Origin: Sycobia sp. Sy_11
Taxonomy: Eukaryota > Arthropoda > Insecta > Hymenoptera > Epichrysomallidae
Direction: 5' to 3'
DNA: 64,000 bases
NCBI GenBank assembly: GCA_018907035.1
Contig: JACCIC010000217.1
Location: forward strand, 666,001 to 730,000
Shown here: one piece after another, positions 45,470-57,427 of the stretch
How the letters are laid out: every line of letters begins with the position of its first letter
How positions within the stretch are numbered: the stretch's first letter is position 1
Made by a program: the position numbers and the translations under genes
The notes under the pieces: generated by a model
The model's database searches: none
What the model saw: only the letters and a program-made list of their open reading frames with translations
What the model was told of the DNA's origin: nothing

Positions 45470-46340
45470 TTATCTTCAAAGATGACCAAAAATCTCTACT
45501 GATGGGCTTCACGTCGATCAAATCAAAGAATTGGTACTGCAAAATCCTCGATTGACAACTAGAGCACTTGCTGATATTGTTAGAATTTCAAGTGGGTCAC
45601 TAAACACCATTTTGAAAGACATTTTGTGCCTAAAAAGAGTGAAATCTCGATTGGTGCCAAAAGCACTCAATTTTTTGGAAAAACAGCATCGCATGGAGGT
45701 TTGTGAAACAATGTTTTCGGATTATCAGGGCAAGATGGAACGCATAGTAACTGGAGATGAGACATGGGCCTACGCTTACCATCCAAGAACAACCGATCAA
45801 TCGAGCTAAAATTGTGCCAAAGGAAAGAGGAGACCGAAAAAATTACGCCAAATTCGCTCAAAAATCAAGGTTACGCTCATTGTTTTCTCCGATTATCGTC
45901 GTATGATGCATTATGAATTCCTTCCAACTGACCAAACGGTTAACAAAGAATATTATTTAATTATGTGTTATGTGTCCTTTGCATGAAGCTATTCGTCTTA
46001 AAAGGCCAGATTTGTGGAAAGACATCTCTTGATTTTTGCATCGCTATAATGCAACAGCTCACACTGCATTGATTTTACGTGAAAATTTCGCCAAAAATTC
46101 AGCTTATATCGTTTCGCAATCATCATAATCGCCTGATTTAGCACCGTGTGACTTCTGGCATGTCAGCAAAGTCAAAAGACCACTTCAAGGAGACGGTTTT
46201 GATTCGATTGAAGAAATAAAAGCAGGATCAAAGAAGGAACTGACGGCCATCCGGCCAATACGATTATAAAAAATGTTTGGAAAAAGCATTAACATAGTTG
46301 TATTGTATCCAGGAGGGATTATTTTCTGGGGGAGAAATTA
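45470..46340 (+). mobile_element. mariner (family D), decayed
   Basis: The plus strand carries a mariner transposase in shifting frames: DQIKELVLQNPRLTTRALAD and SGSLNTILKD (helix-turn-helix), KRVKSRLVPKALNFLEKQ, RIVTGDETWAYAY, a LHRYNATAHTALILRE block in which the catalytic aspartate of HxDNAxxH is Y, and SPDLAPCDFW (third D). The first 92 codons (45531-45809) are open, the rest is broken by stops and indels. Termini are not clear. A second fragment of the same family is at 56737-57130. Confidence 0.82.
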
Positions 46341-46428
46341 GATTTAGAAGAATAAATAAAGATTTCAAAATGTATATATCAAGAATTACTCATAATTATA
46401 CGTAGTAGTATATCGATTAACGTTATTC

Positions 46429-46486
<58 letters not shown>
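46429..46486. repeat. (TA)n(GT)n microsatellite
   Basis: About ten TA units followed by about nineteen GT units. Confidence 0.95.
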
Positions 46487-46487
<1 letters not shown>

Positions 46488-47337
46488 GGATAATTTTGTT
46501 ATAGACCGGCGGCCTAACCAACTGGCAAGGAGAGAAGTGAGGGAGAGAGCGAGACAAGGCAGGGAGAACTGGCGTCGCGCGAGATAGCAGTGACAATTCT
46601 GCTGTCGTATGAGCGAGAAAAAAAGTGAGTAAACATGCGTCCCGCTATTGCCGTTGCCGCAAAATTTATTAAGTAAGTCCGCGCAAGTATTAAGTTAAAA
46701 CCTAAAATGAGAGTTTTGTAGATTACTTTGCATTTGCGTGACGCGGGCGACCGAGCCCGACCTAATCTACCACCCGGCTTCCAGCCGGCTCCCACCTAGA
46801 GAGGATTAGCCGCCTTTCCGTGAGGGTTGAGACCGCAGATACACCGATTCTTTCGCAGCTTTGAGGGCTACTTGCTTCACCTTCAGGGCTAAAATGTTAG
46901 TAAGTCACCGACCTGTATATACGCATAATCAGACCACAGCGACCCTGGACTATATACACACAGGAGCATAAAAGCAAGGGGCAAGCAACGCAAAAAATTT
47001 TTTTTGTTGTGAAATTTTATTCTTTTTCACAAATTCAATAATCAATTTTTTGTGTGATTGTTTTTTTGTGATTTTTCCAAAAAATCAAAAACCAAAGTTT
47101 TTTGTTTTTTCGTATCGGAAAATACAAGAACCATTTTTTTGTAATTTCGTTATTTTTCTGTCTTTTTTAGATTATTTTACAAATTATTAAAAGCACAAAA
47201 TAAATGAAAACTGTTGGGAATCAGGATTGGAATATGTGAACATCGGAACTGCTCGAAATAAATTATTCATGTTATTAAAAATAGGAAAATAAAACTTTAC
47301 TTTTATTGTGACCGTCGGTGGTCTCTGGGTGTCGTCG

Positions 47338-47829
47338 TCGCTAGTTGGTATGTAATGCTAAGTAAATCTGAACCTAATTACAAGAAAAATAATTGGTGCC
47401 ACTTGTCTTTTTACTCTGGTGCTTCTGCACATATGGCTTCATTTCTATCTTACTTCTTCAATATACAAGAAAATATGCAAACAACGCGCTAATTACATAG
47501 GATATGGTTTCAAAAATGTTATGCTTATGATATATAAATTGAAATGTACAAAAAAATGCTTATTACGGCGGAAATATCTGGCTATCATTTATATTGTAAT
47601 TATTAATTAATTATGTAAGAACAAGATATAAAAACTAAAGGGTAATTATTACGGCGTTATTTATGAATACTTAAGTTATGTAATTATGGTATACAAAAAG
47701 AGAATAATACATAGAAAAAGTCAGTGCTTATTGTGTCAATGATATCACTGCGTCATTTGCGCAGTGTGATCTATTAATCGGTAATGAAAGCTAAGGCATA
47801 TGGAATGCAAATATACGACTTATAGCTCA
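47338..47829. other. AT-rich, no recognisable gene
   Basis: Lies between the right inverted repeat and the end of the third ORF of gypsy copy 2. Any 3' LTR of that copy would be here, but I see no partner sequence. Confidence 0.45.
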
Positions 47830-48955
47830 TGTGTATTTCTTTTGCGGTGCTGACTCTTGCTTGTCACTCTTGCTGGAGCTGTTCTCTGTGTCAATCGTGG
47901 CCGGCTTCGGTCACCTTCTGGAGTATTTTTACACTGCCTTCACTCTTTCTGCGATGGGGTTTGCTGGAAATAAAGTTTTCATTTGTTTTTAATGTTGCCT
48001 CTCAGCTATCGGTGGGGCAGCGTTGAGGCAAGTAATATTCTCTTTATAGGGAGCCAATGTATGCTTTTCTTCTAGTGCTACTCCTCGTCCGTCCACTCAA
48101 CTCTTTATTTTTCTTTACTGTTTCGCGTATCATGTCCTATTTTCGCCTATATATATTTAGTAACTCCTGAATAGTGTATTTTGCTTTGATGGTATCGCTG
48201 TATGGGGGATATGAGGAGGGGGATAACTGCGGTATATACATCTGGAAAGGGGGAAACAGCTGAAAGGTATTCTGGGGCCATCTACTTCGTAATTTAGACG
48301 GGCGCACTCGGCATGACAATCATGATCGGTTGTGCGCTTTGACCGAACGCTCTTGCAACCTCCTGCAGGGTCTCGTTTTTTGCTCGGGTTTTTCTCGCGC
48401 CTCTTCTTTCTCTAGCACTTTGCTAGACATCTGCCGCGTCGTCTTATCGTGTCCGAAGAACGACTGCTTTGCGCTGTTGTCTACCTCCTCCCCCTTCCAA
48501 GACGAAGCGACAAAGGATGGCCTTTCGGGACAGGATACGCACGTGCGCACATCCATTGTCCGACTACCACAGCGGTAGCAAAAATTGCTGCTCCGAGTCT
48601 ATAGGTAGGTGGAGTACCTATGACCATTATCACCACGGTTTCAGCACTCATCTTTTTTTTCAACCTGCTGATGGGAGAAACGCCTCGCGCAATAAATTGG
48701 ATGTGGTCGTTTTGCGGGGTATGAAGAATCAAGTTTTCTAGATTATCTACATTTTTCAACTGGTGTAGAGCTTGAGCTAAGTGGCCCATATCGAGGGCTT
48801 GGTCGCGGGAGCATTGAAGCTTTTGCGTCGCTTACTTAGTCGTTCCTGAGACTACCGGAATCACCGCGCTTTCGGGTACTAAGCAAGTTTGGTTGAGGGT
48901 ATGGATGTTCCCTGGCTTTGATTGACACCTGATTTGACCGATGCTTTGAACCGAT
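47830..48955 (-). pseudogene. Gypsy 2 third ORF after pol, Gag-like zinc knuckles
   Basis: Read leftward: ALDMGHLAQALHQLKNVDNL (compare NMTQLAQALYP in copy 1), RLKKKMS, then CWNCGDNGHRYSTY and NFCYRCGSRTMDVRTCVSC near 48630-48530. Then come a charged stretch (EKEEAREKPEQKTR), IHWLPIKRILL and a tail matching the end of copy 1 near 47880. The first knuckle keeps its histidine but the last cysteine is Y; the second is a CX2C...CX2C pair. Finding the same ORF in two diverged copies indicates that it is a real part of the element. It is broken by frame changes near 48480 and 48310. Confidence 0.65.
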
Positions 48956-51172
48956 CACAGCCCTCTGCCTCTGCCGATGTCTTGGTCATCATACCTGCTG
49001 GCGGTATCTGAGAAAAAACGAGATGGTTTATTAGCGGGATAATACTTTTTCATGTCCGAAATGTGTACTCTTGTTTTCTTTCTGTCGTTCATATCTGCTA
49101 GCTCGAAGATGACAGGCGAGATCTTTTTAACGATTTTGCACGGCGGAACAAATTTCGCTGCTAATTTTGCTGCAAATTTATTCGGCCGTGATGACAATAC
49201 ATGGTTCCTTCTATGGACCATCTCGTTTTCCTCAAACGATGCTTCTCTTCTGTTTTTATTATAATAGTGCGCCTATTTCTTACTGACTGCACATAATTCT
49301 GCACATAAGGCTGCAAATAATCTTCAATAACTCATGAATGTCTAGTAATCTTTTCATTCGAATCAGCCAGTCATCAGGTGTTAGCGGTTCTTTACGCGGA
49401 TGTTTCTGTATATTGGCATCTCTCTAGAATTTCTGCCAAAATTTAAAAAGGCTGGTGAAAGCTGCGTACTTGTATGACAGAAGTATTTCTGGCGAAAGGC
49501 AGTTCTGGCAAGTTCATGTCCCAATTTTTATCATCTTCTTTTAGGAAGATTGAGATCATACCCTTAAACGTAAGGTTTACCCGTTCTGCAGGGTTCGCAT
49601 TAATTGTTGTATTATGCTGTGCTCGTCGAATCATCGTGTGACCAGGTTTTTGGCAAACTCGGTACCATTGTCGGAGATCAAGAATTTGGGGCAACCCCAT
49701 TTAAACAAAACTAATTCTTCGAATGCTTGAGGTATCGCCTGCTCTCTCGCAGTGGTCATAATTCCACATATTTGGTAAAAAGGTCCTCGAAGATTAATAG
49801 ATATTTTTATTGCCCTTTACTGATGAGAAAGGGATTCATTATATCGGTCGCTATGCTTGTCCATGGACCTTCTACATTTTTATTCACCATCAGGCCGGTT
49901 GGTGCTCTCTGGGAAACTTTGTACAATTGACATTCTGGACAATGTTGAATATATCCGTAGATATTTCTTCGCATACCTAGCCAGTACTAACTTCGAGTTA
50001 CCTTGTTTAAGGTCTCCTCAATATTAAAATGTCCGGATTTCGGTATATTATAACATTTGAACATGATCCGCTCACGAACTTTAGAAGAAACAACAATCTT
50101 CCAGTCGTCTTCTTGAAGGCCTAGCGGCTGGTGACTTTTCCGTGGTGAGGGAACGTGAGAGCACATTTGGAGCATTGTGCAGTGCGCCTTTCCTATAAAT
50201 TATTTGTATATTATAGGTCTGCAGTGCTGTGACCCATCTGGCTAACCTTCCCATGAGGTTCTTTAGCGTGTGCAACCATCTCAGACTACTGTGATCCGTG
50301 ATCACCGTAAATACTTCTTCAAACAGGTAGCCTCTAAATTTTTCTACGGCCCAGAGTACGGCGAGATGATCTTTCTCGGACACCGTGTAGTTTATCTGCG
50401 CTTTAGTCAGTACCGTGCTCACATATTCGATAGGGTGTTCTTCATCTCCGGTGTCCTGACTAAGCATGACTTCGAGGGCGTAGTTGTTGGCATCTGTTTG
50501 TAATATATAGGACTTATTTTATGTTGGGCGCGCTAAGACGGAAACGTACGTTAGCAAAATACGTAACTTCTCAAAGGCGTCTTCTTGGGGTTTGTCCCAG
50601 TGCCATCTCTCATTTTTTCGCAACAATTTACTCAATGGCGCCTTTACATCCGCCATGGATTTTATAAAGTGAACATACCAGCCTACCATGCCGAAAAAAG
50701 TTCTCAGCTATTTTAGATTCGTAGAGTCTTGGTATTTGGTAATAGGTCTTAATTTGTCGGGATCTTTACGCAGTCTTTGCCTACGATGTATCCCGGTTAC
50801 CGCAACTGCGGGTGACAAAACTCAGACTTCGCTCTATTGATTTGAAACCCGACCTAATTAACGCGGGCCAGTACGACTTTTAATTGTTAAATGTGCTCCT
50901 CCAAGGTATTCGTGGCGACAAAAATATCATTCATGTACACAAAGCTGCAAGGTTACCACTACAGTCAGAACACTAGATCCATGCCGCGCTGGAAGCTGGC
51001 TTGGGCATTGGTCAGCTCATATGGAATTCGTGTCTACTGAAACATTCGTTTCTGCGGGACTGCAAAGGCCGTTATTTCCTTACTCTCGTCATCTAAAGTT
51101 ATCTGGTGATACGCCAAGTCAATCTTAAAAAGATAACGAGCGTCACGCAGATTATCCAATAGGACTTCTTTT
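48956..51172 (-). pseudogene. Gypsy 2 Pol, 5'-truncated, broken
   Basis: The minus strand starts inside RT at 51172 (LLDNLRDARYLFKIDLAYHQ), continues with LTNAQASFQRGMD and FVYMNDIFVATNTLEEH (the YMDD box reads YMND). RNase H (50467-50081) has HPIEYVSTVLTKAQINYTVSE, EKFRGYLFEEVF and ITDHSSLRWLHTL and is open. The integrase region follows from about 50070 to 49300 in shifting frames, with a FLISDNGTEF-like box read near 49680 and NPAERVNLTFKG near 49590. The C-terminal domain (49221-48955) contains LAAKFVPPCKIVKKISPVI. Everything upstream of RT, including gag and protease, is missing where the LINE begins. Confidence 0.82.
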
Positions 51173-51446
51173 GAGGAAGAGAGAGAAATCAAAACTTCAA
51201 TCAAAAATAAAAATCAAATCAAAAATCAAAAACCCAACAAGAGATTAAAGATCTATTTCAGTTAGAGACGCCAGCCAGAAATGAACCAAAAATAATCATT
51301 TAGAATGTCCCAATGGAAACCACATCAGAATATCTAACCTCTGCAGTGTTTGGGCAAAGTGAGGGCTTAGCTCAGAGGAATTTTCAGGATTTTTCAGGCC
51401 CCGCTTCAAAATGGCCAAGAAAGAAAGGTGTACCAATAACTAGGTA

Positions 51447-51776
51447 GTGAAAGTCACGTCAGAAGTGCGTGATAGAAGGAGAGTAATTCTAGAATGGCTC
51501 TCCTGCAGAATCCAAGAATACGTTAGGTTAACCAGGTGCTACAAGTGCCTTGGTTACGGTCATGTCTCTAAGTTCTACAATAATGAACAAGGTTTTTCCC
51601 ATTGCACTCTCAATATCCATGGCAGCAAGGACTATACACGTAAGGAGCAGCAACCTAAATGCATACATTGCAAAAGGGCCCAAAAGCCACAATATCACGG
51701 CTCTATAGACAACAAATGTCCAACTTACAAAACCGCCATGGAAAGATTAATTAACTCCACTGATTATGGCAAGTAA
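51447..51776 (+). pseudogene. LINE ORF1 C-terminal part with zinc knuckles
   Basis: RLTRCYKCLGYGHVSKFYNN is a CCHC knuckle with the last cysteine changed to Y. CTLNIHGSKDYTRKEQQPK and KCIHCKRA follow with a CPTYKTAMERL end, the arrangement usual for ORF1 of R1/Jockey-type LINEs. The N-terminal part upstream (51200-51440) is broken and truncated. Confidence 0.75.
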
Positions 51777-51784
51777 GGAATGCG

Positions 51785-52520
51785 CAAATCAAATGATAGA
51801 AACTTTGCGCAGTTAAATAATAGAAGAGCACGCAGCGTCACTCCAGATATAAGAAATAAATACATTAAGAAAGGAGCAGAAATCTTGCTTCTCCAGGTAC
51901 CATACCAGCGCATAAGCCGAATAGAGTGGTTCGATCTGCGCACTGGAATGGTATATATAGAAGGGCATATCTCCTGGGCGGCGATAGTTGTCTTCAACCC
52001 CGAAATGACAGTGCTAAAACTGATGCACCTCACTGCCTCATACGTATAGTGGCGGAGTTGTAAATGCGCCCTTTAACGATGTATGTGGTCAATGGATATT
52101 TCCAGCTGAGCCACGACATAAGGCCATACCTTACGTAACTCAATAAAGTGCTGCACGCACTTCGGGGGAGGATGGTGCTTATAAGTGTTGATTCTAATAC
52201 TAGATCCCCTTTGTGGAGATCTGATCGCACCGACCGGAAACGCGAGAAATTTGCCCATTTTATAGCGAAGTAGAGTTTGAGGATCGCCAATGTGCCAGGT
52301 AGTATCGCTACCGTCTCCAATGACCTTGAAGAAGAAAATGTAGTCGTAACTCTTTTTTCCATGAATCTTGCAGCACTCATCACCGAATGGGCTGTGAGAG
52401 AGGATTGGATCTCGAGTGATCATCGAACGATCACGTACCACATTAATGGATCAGGCATATCTACAAGTACAGATGTTACAAATCTTGGACAGAAATTGAA
52501 GCGATACTACTACATATAAG
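51785..52520 (+). pseudogene. LINE ORF2 endonuclease domain remnant
   Basis: In several frames: ISVDSNTRSPLWRSD (matching the DANAxSPLW box), then FAHFIAK, a NVPGSIATV-like stretch and WISSDHRTITYHI, the SDH box of apurinic-type endonucleases. Stops and frameshifts separate the pieces. The nuclease would nick the target to prime reverse transcription. Confidence 0.7.
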
Positions 52521-52957
52521 GCAAACTGGATATCTTTTGCGCTATTATAGAAGCTATATAGAATGAGATGAGAACCCTAAAGAACTGCCTGACTCCAAAA
52601 TAGAGACTATTGAGAGAGTTCGCTCATTAACAGTCTCTTTGAGGAAAGCGTGCAATGCTGCCATATCGAGGAATAGGGTAGCTGCTAGAAAGGTTCCCAG
52701 GTGGAACCTTGAATTAGGTAGGATGAAAAGGGCCAATACGGGAACATCTCAAAAGATTCTACAAACCAGACAGGAGTGCGTATGTTTGTAGACTCCGGTA
52801 ACCCAAGAAGCAAAATGTAGGATTTTGTCACAGTAACATACACGGTAATGGAAACCGACTACAAGTAAGGAACTCTCAAATACAAGCAGGTAAGCTGTCT
52901 ATCAAGGAAGTTGAATGCAACGTCCGTCTAGATTACAATACCTATACGATGGATTGA

Positions 52958-54312
52958 GTGAGCACTGCAACAGCCGTGCTAAACACCCTATTCACTCCAG
53001 ACACTATACAGGATGTAACAGAAGAGCATAAAGAAATAAGACACATGGTCAACACCCTACCGCCCAGGAGAACCGAGGTTGAATTTAATCTCGCCAAGTT
53101 GAATCAGATATTGGCCAAAATGAAGCTGGTTAAAGCCCACGGTCCAGACAGCTTCGACTTCGCCATCATTCGGATAGCCCTGTCGACCATCAGGTAGAAT
53201 CTGATCAACATATACAACTCGTGCTTGAGATTTTCGGTCTTCCCTAAAGAGTGGAAGGGTAGCCAATTGGTTACAATAAGGAAAGGGGAAGACAAAGAAC
53301 CTGAGGAACCTGCAATCTACAGGTCCATAAGTCTACTGCCAATACTAGGTAAAGCCCTGGAAGCTCTAATACTGAACAAGTTAAATAAGCTCATTGCGAC
53401 AAAATTATCTTCAAGACAATATGGCTTTAGGAAAGAGCGAACCACCGAGGATGCCATAGTTCAACTGTATGAGCCTGTGTCTGAATCCTGTAGAAAATAT
53501 GTTGTAGCAATCTTCTTGGAAATAAGGCGCGCCTTCGATAATGTTTGGTGATTTGCTGTATTAACAGCACTACAAAGCAAAGCGTGCCCCAGGGGACTCT
53601 ACAACTTAATAAGGGATTACCTGAAGGGCTGTCGAGTCCTTATACGAGATGGCTTCGAAGAAATACGACTTGAGACTAACAAGGGATGTCCCTAAGGATA
53701 CGTCCTTGGTCCAACTCTGTGGAATTATGTCCTTGATCCTCTACTGTGGAAGCTTTCAGGACTGGCGTGAAAGGTAAATGCTTATGCTGACGAACTCGCG
53801 CTCTTAGTGGAGGGAGACTCAGATAGGGAGATCGAAAGGATAGGTCAGACTTAAATTGAAGAACTGGAATCCTGGTGTCGCCATAATAAAATGAGGCTGG
53901 CCTCTTAAAAGTGTGAACAGTTGATATTGAGAAACAACGTTCATCCAAAAGTTCCGCCACTCATGAAGATCGGGGATATAAGGGTGAAAAGATTCGAAAG
54001 TGTAAGATACTTTGAAATACACTCGGCGAACAAAGCAGTACAATCAAAAAGGATGGATTTGTTTAACAGGATTGGACGTCTGACAAGATGGGACGAGGCC
54101 TTAAATTTAAAGCGCTTAATACTATCTGTACCGGGATATTCACATCTATCGCTGTCTATGGAGCGACAGGTTGGCTCGATTTAATGTGTATTGAACAGAA
54201 AAGAAAGTTGAGAAGTACTCAAAAACATGCGCACATTAGAGTCACCGGTGTGTACAGAACCACCTTAATAGACGATCTAACAGTTGTAACGTTCCTATCC
54301 CCCTCGGGATAG
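52958..54312 (+). pseudogene. LINE ORF2 reverse transcriptase remnant
   Basis: Pieces in order: GPDSFDFAIIR, VFPKEWKGSQLVTIRKG, YRSISLLPILGKALEALI, SSRQYGFRKERTTEDAI, FLEIRRAFDNVW (D of the family changed to E), NKGCP-GYVLGPTLWNYVLD, and NAYADELALLVEGDS where the catalytic Y/F-ADD box reads YADE. HNKMRLAS and a C-terminal cysteine-poor region ending TGVYRTTLIDDLTV follow. Order and spacing match R1-clade RT. At least five stops and frame breaks. Confidence 0.82.
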
Positions 54313-54430
54313 TATACGCGGTATATTTCCAGGGTATGTTTGAGAGGGGAGGAAGTATTTCGGGATAGGCTGGTGGATCAGGAAAATAATTCGAACTACA
54401 CAGTATATTTAGTAAAAAATATGAATACAT

Positions 54431-55163
54431 TTATCAATAAAGCTACTCCAAACTGTCACGGTTCTGTAACAAAAAAAATAGAACAAAATATTTACTTAAT
54501 GCACTTAGTAATAAACTTAGTAAGCTAGATTTATAAACTTATCATTAATACGATTTATTTAACCGAAAGCTAGTTTCCGTGAAATTAAATTAATTCGGCG
54601 CTATTTTCCGCACGGATTCCCGGTGCTATTTTCCACGCGGAGAATTATTAAAGTTCGACAGGAAGACTTCAATATAGGGTTATTCTAAGGAAATGCTTAA
54701 CTCCGCTGGTCTTTTGAGGAGCGCTTGGCAACCAGGATCACGTTCACTGAGGATGGGTAAAGCTATTAGTCGTCTGTCCTTTGAGGAGCGCCTCGCAACA
54801 GAGATCAAACTAATAGTTTCGGGCAGGATTTAATGGTCAGGATTATTTCGAGCTCTGGATGAGTTTTAGCTTCGGGGAGAGTTCCTGTGAATCGACTTCA
54901 AGGCAGTCGGTTCACCGGGCGAACTCTCGATTTTGCCTTTTGCAGGCCCTTTTATAACAAAATAGTCGTGTAATTCCGTTGCTGCTCGTTTAATTTCGGG
55001 CGAGCCACCGAATTATAATAATTATAATATTTAATAATAATAAGAAATAATAATAATAAAAATGATTATTATTTACATTTTGTTATGTGTATTTGCAGCC
55101 GGTGTGCTGTGTATAGTGCTTGTATATGCGTATAATGGTGTATACGCACATATACATGTAGAA

Positions 55164-55210
<47 letters not shown>

Positions 55211-56023
55211 GTACAATTAATAATTTTAATCAATTAGTTTAATTAAATACAGAAGGTGAATTCGTTTTCGAACACACGTTGTATATACTGGAATGCGCGA
55301 GCCAGTATAAGGCTTGTGCATTCGCCTACCGCAGTATTCGCTGCTGGCGCGCGCCGTTTGATGAGAGTGTACGGTAGTGTGTGTGCGGCGTGTGTTAGAG
55401 AGGGATAGCGGCTGCCGGCCTAATACACTTGACGCGGCTCTCTCTTACCGTGCGCAGTGTATCCCCTCTATCGTATGCTTAAGCTTAGCAGTAGAGAGAG
55501 AAACTAGGTATTGCGTTTTCTCTCTACTGTTCGGTTTTCGGCAGTTGCGTCGACTACCTTCTCCACTAGTCGTCGCGACCTTTATATATACCAAAATATA
55601 CGAAAAGCGGATCGAAATATACCAAAAGCGGGGTATATTTATTATTTCGAATATATTAGTTTTAATTTTACATTTGTAGCTTTAATATAAAATATTTAAT
55701 CTACTATTAACGGTGGTGTTATACATCTAATTTCGTAGATGTATATAGAGTACATCCACAAAAATAGATCTAATAATAACTCGAAACAGTAAGTTTAATT
55801 TATTGTGTTTGTATGGTATATGTAAAGTGTATTTGTTTAGTGAAATTTGCGCGGCCATGTTTTTGGCCGTCGCACAGTAACGCGTGAGAGATATCGGAAA
55901 AACATCTTGAGGACTGGCAAGAGATCTGTTATAACTCGACAAATGGTAGGCTCATATATTATTACCTACCTATTGTCGGAGATAGAATTGGGGCAGATTC
56001 GATCGGGTCATCGAAATGATTAA
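54431..56023. other. Unassigned; short repeats and microsatellite
   Basis: Two near copies of GGCGCTATTTTCCGCACGGA / GGTGCTATTTTCCACGCGGA occur at about 54597-54641. A diverged pair around CTTTTGAGGAGCGC(T/C)TGGCAAC occurs at about 54712 and 54778. A (TA)n array lies at about 55165-55207 and a GC-richer stretch at 55290-55570 with no coding motif. I recognise no gene. Confidence 0.45.
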
Positions 56024-56290
56024 TCCAATTTCTTACTAGCCACGGAGACTCAATTGCATCTTGAAAGAGAGAGCGATACACCACAGTACGTCTTGGCAGT
56101 CTGTCCTAAATATGGAGAATTTAGGATCAGGTTCCAAAGGAAAAACAACACCTCTATTGAAGTAAGAACTCTATTGAACCAGAAAAATTACTTGGCGATC
56201 GAATTGGTCGCCAAGGAGCTACTAAAAACCAAAGAAGGAGCAGAAGCCTTAGAGAGTCTATTTAAAGCAGAACAACTAGAGAAACCTTAA
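56024..56290 (+). CDS. Short ORF of unknown function
   Basis: The frame is open for 88 codons to the TAA at 56288; no in-frame ATG is present, the apparent start at 56054 being TTG. It encodes TPQYVLAVCPKYGEFRIRF, a charged stretch and a helical, lysine/leucine/glutamate-rich C-terminus (AIELVAKELLKTKEGAEAL). The composition is protein-like. It could be the last exon or 3' end of a larger gene or element. I do not recognise the family. Confidence 0.35.
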   Translation, partial: SNFLLATETQLHLERESDTPQYVLAVCPKYGEFRIRFQRKNNTSIEVRTLLNQKNYLAIELVAKELLKTKEGAEALESLFKAEQLEKP

Positions 56291-56736
56291 TAGGTAGGTA
56301 GAGAATGACTGGCAGTTAGGAATTTGACGGATATACTTATACACTCTAATTATATAGATATTGGCAATTTATTATATTATATATTTACTCATTTAGTTTT
56401 CTAAAAATTACCAGAAATTTACACTGGTTAATAAAATCTAGTGAAATAAAAATAAAACAAAAGTGTAATAAATAGTGGTTGAAAATCCACTGGAGGTTCG
56501 GAACTGGATGTCCATCAAAAGTCGCAATGATATACCGATCTGCATTTAACAGAAAGGAAAAGCAAACAATGAAAAGTTTTGAATTACAGCCGGCGGATAA
56601 AGCGAAAGCTAAGTGCGGTCAGTAATGTTTATGTAATCAGAAACATAACGGAGCGACTTTTTTTCTTTTGTAAGCGTCTATCTTCTTTGGCTTGGGCTTC
56701 AACTCTGTTTCCAGAGTGCATGATCCATGGAGGGTG
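56291..56736. other. AT-rich, no recognisable gene
   Basis: Follows the short ORF; contains only short frames with no motif. Confidence 0.45.
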
Positions 56737-57130
56737 GAGAGAAGGAGTGGAAATTGTGGCTCGATAGATCAGCTATTTCTGGATCGTAAGTATAGACTCA
56801 AGTCTCATCTTCAATTATTATGTGTTTCATCTTGTCGCGATAGTCCGAAAGCATCGTTTCACAGAACTCCATGCGACGCTGTATATTCAAAAAATTTCAA
56901 ACGATTTCACTCTTTTCAGACATAAAATGACTGCCAAAATGGTGTTAACTGACGCATTCAAAATTCCAAAAATATCAGCAAGCGCTATAGTAGTCAATCG
57001 ACGATTTTTCAGAACCAATTCTATGATTTTGTCAACGTCTAGTCCATCAGTAGATGTTCTTGGTCATCTTTGATGTGGTTCGTCTTCAACTCGTTCTCAA
57101 CCTTTTTTAAACAAATTCTGCCAATCCAAA
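56737..57130 (-). mobile_element. mariner (family D), 5' fragment
   Basis: The reverse complement matches the first part of the mariner at 45470: a VLKNRRLTTIALADIF-like helix-turn-helix piece, CLKRVKS, and a WSSVKRCFRTIA-type frame-shifted continuation to the ETW region. It ends near 56737, before the rest of the catalytic domain. It is broken by frameshifts and carries stops. Confidence 0.75.
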
Positions 57131-57427
57131 ACACAAAACAGACAGAATTGGTCGCAAGGCGGCGACAACCTGTGAGGTCTTTCGTTTAAATGTATGTATT
57201 TGACGAAAAGAGAGTGGCGGTATGCAGTGAGCGTGAAGCGAGGAGATAGTTAAATCTCTGTTCCCTACTTCTTTTCTTCCCCTTACTCGCTTTGCCTTTT
57301 GCTTTTTCTCTGTTTTGATGAGCTATTCCCATACACACAGGTCGTCTGAAACGAGGTAATAGACATAGAGCGCATATTTGCTTACGCTAGCGCGCCTTAT
57401 ACTGGCGATAACATATTGTATGATATA

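Larger units (their letters stand above)
44868..47337. mobile_element. Segment bounded by inverted repeats, possible non-autonomous DNA transposon
   Basis: The sequence from 44868 inward (CGACAACACCGAGAGACCAC...) is repeated in inverse from 47337 inward; 34 of the first 38 positions match and similarity continues into an A/T-rich part for about 60 bp. The 2.47 kb between hold a mariner remnant (45470-46340), a GC-rich block at 45090-45430, a (TA)n/(GT)n array at 46429-46486 and a second GC-richer block at 46490-46930. No transposase of its own is visible and I could not find a target duplication, so the class is open. Confidence 0.5.
51173..54430 (+). mobile_element. R1-like non-LTR retrotransposon (LINE), degenerate
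   Basis: Remnants of ORF1 (zinc knuckles), an endonuclease and a reverse transcriptase follow each other on the plus strand. The left edge abuts the truncated gypsy 2 RT, the right edge fades after about 54430. No poly-A tail or target duplication could be recognised. Confidence 0.8.

Noticed and set aside
46514..46795. Minus-strand ORF of 93 codons
   Set aside because: No motif; read through GC-rich, repeat-like DNA between a microsatellite and AT-rich sequence.
54712..54800. Possible CRISPR-like or satellite array from GAGGAGCGC words
   Set aside because: Only two diverged copies, uneven spacing, no array.
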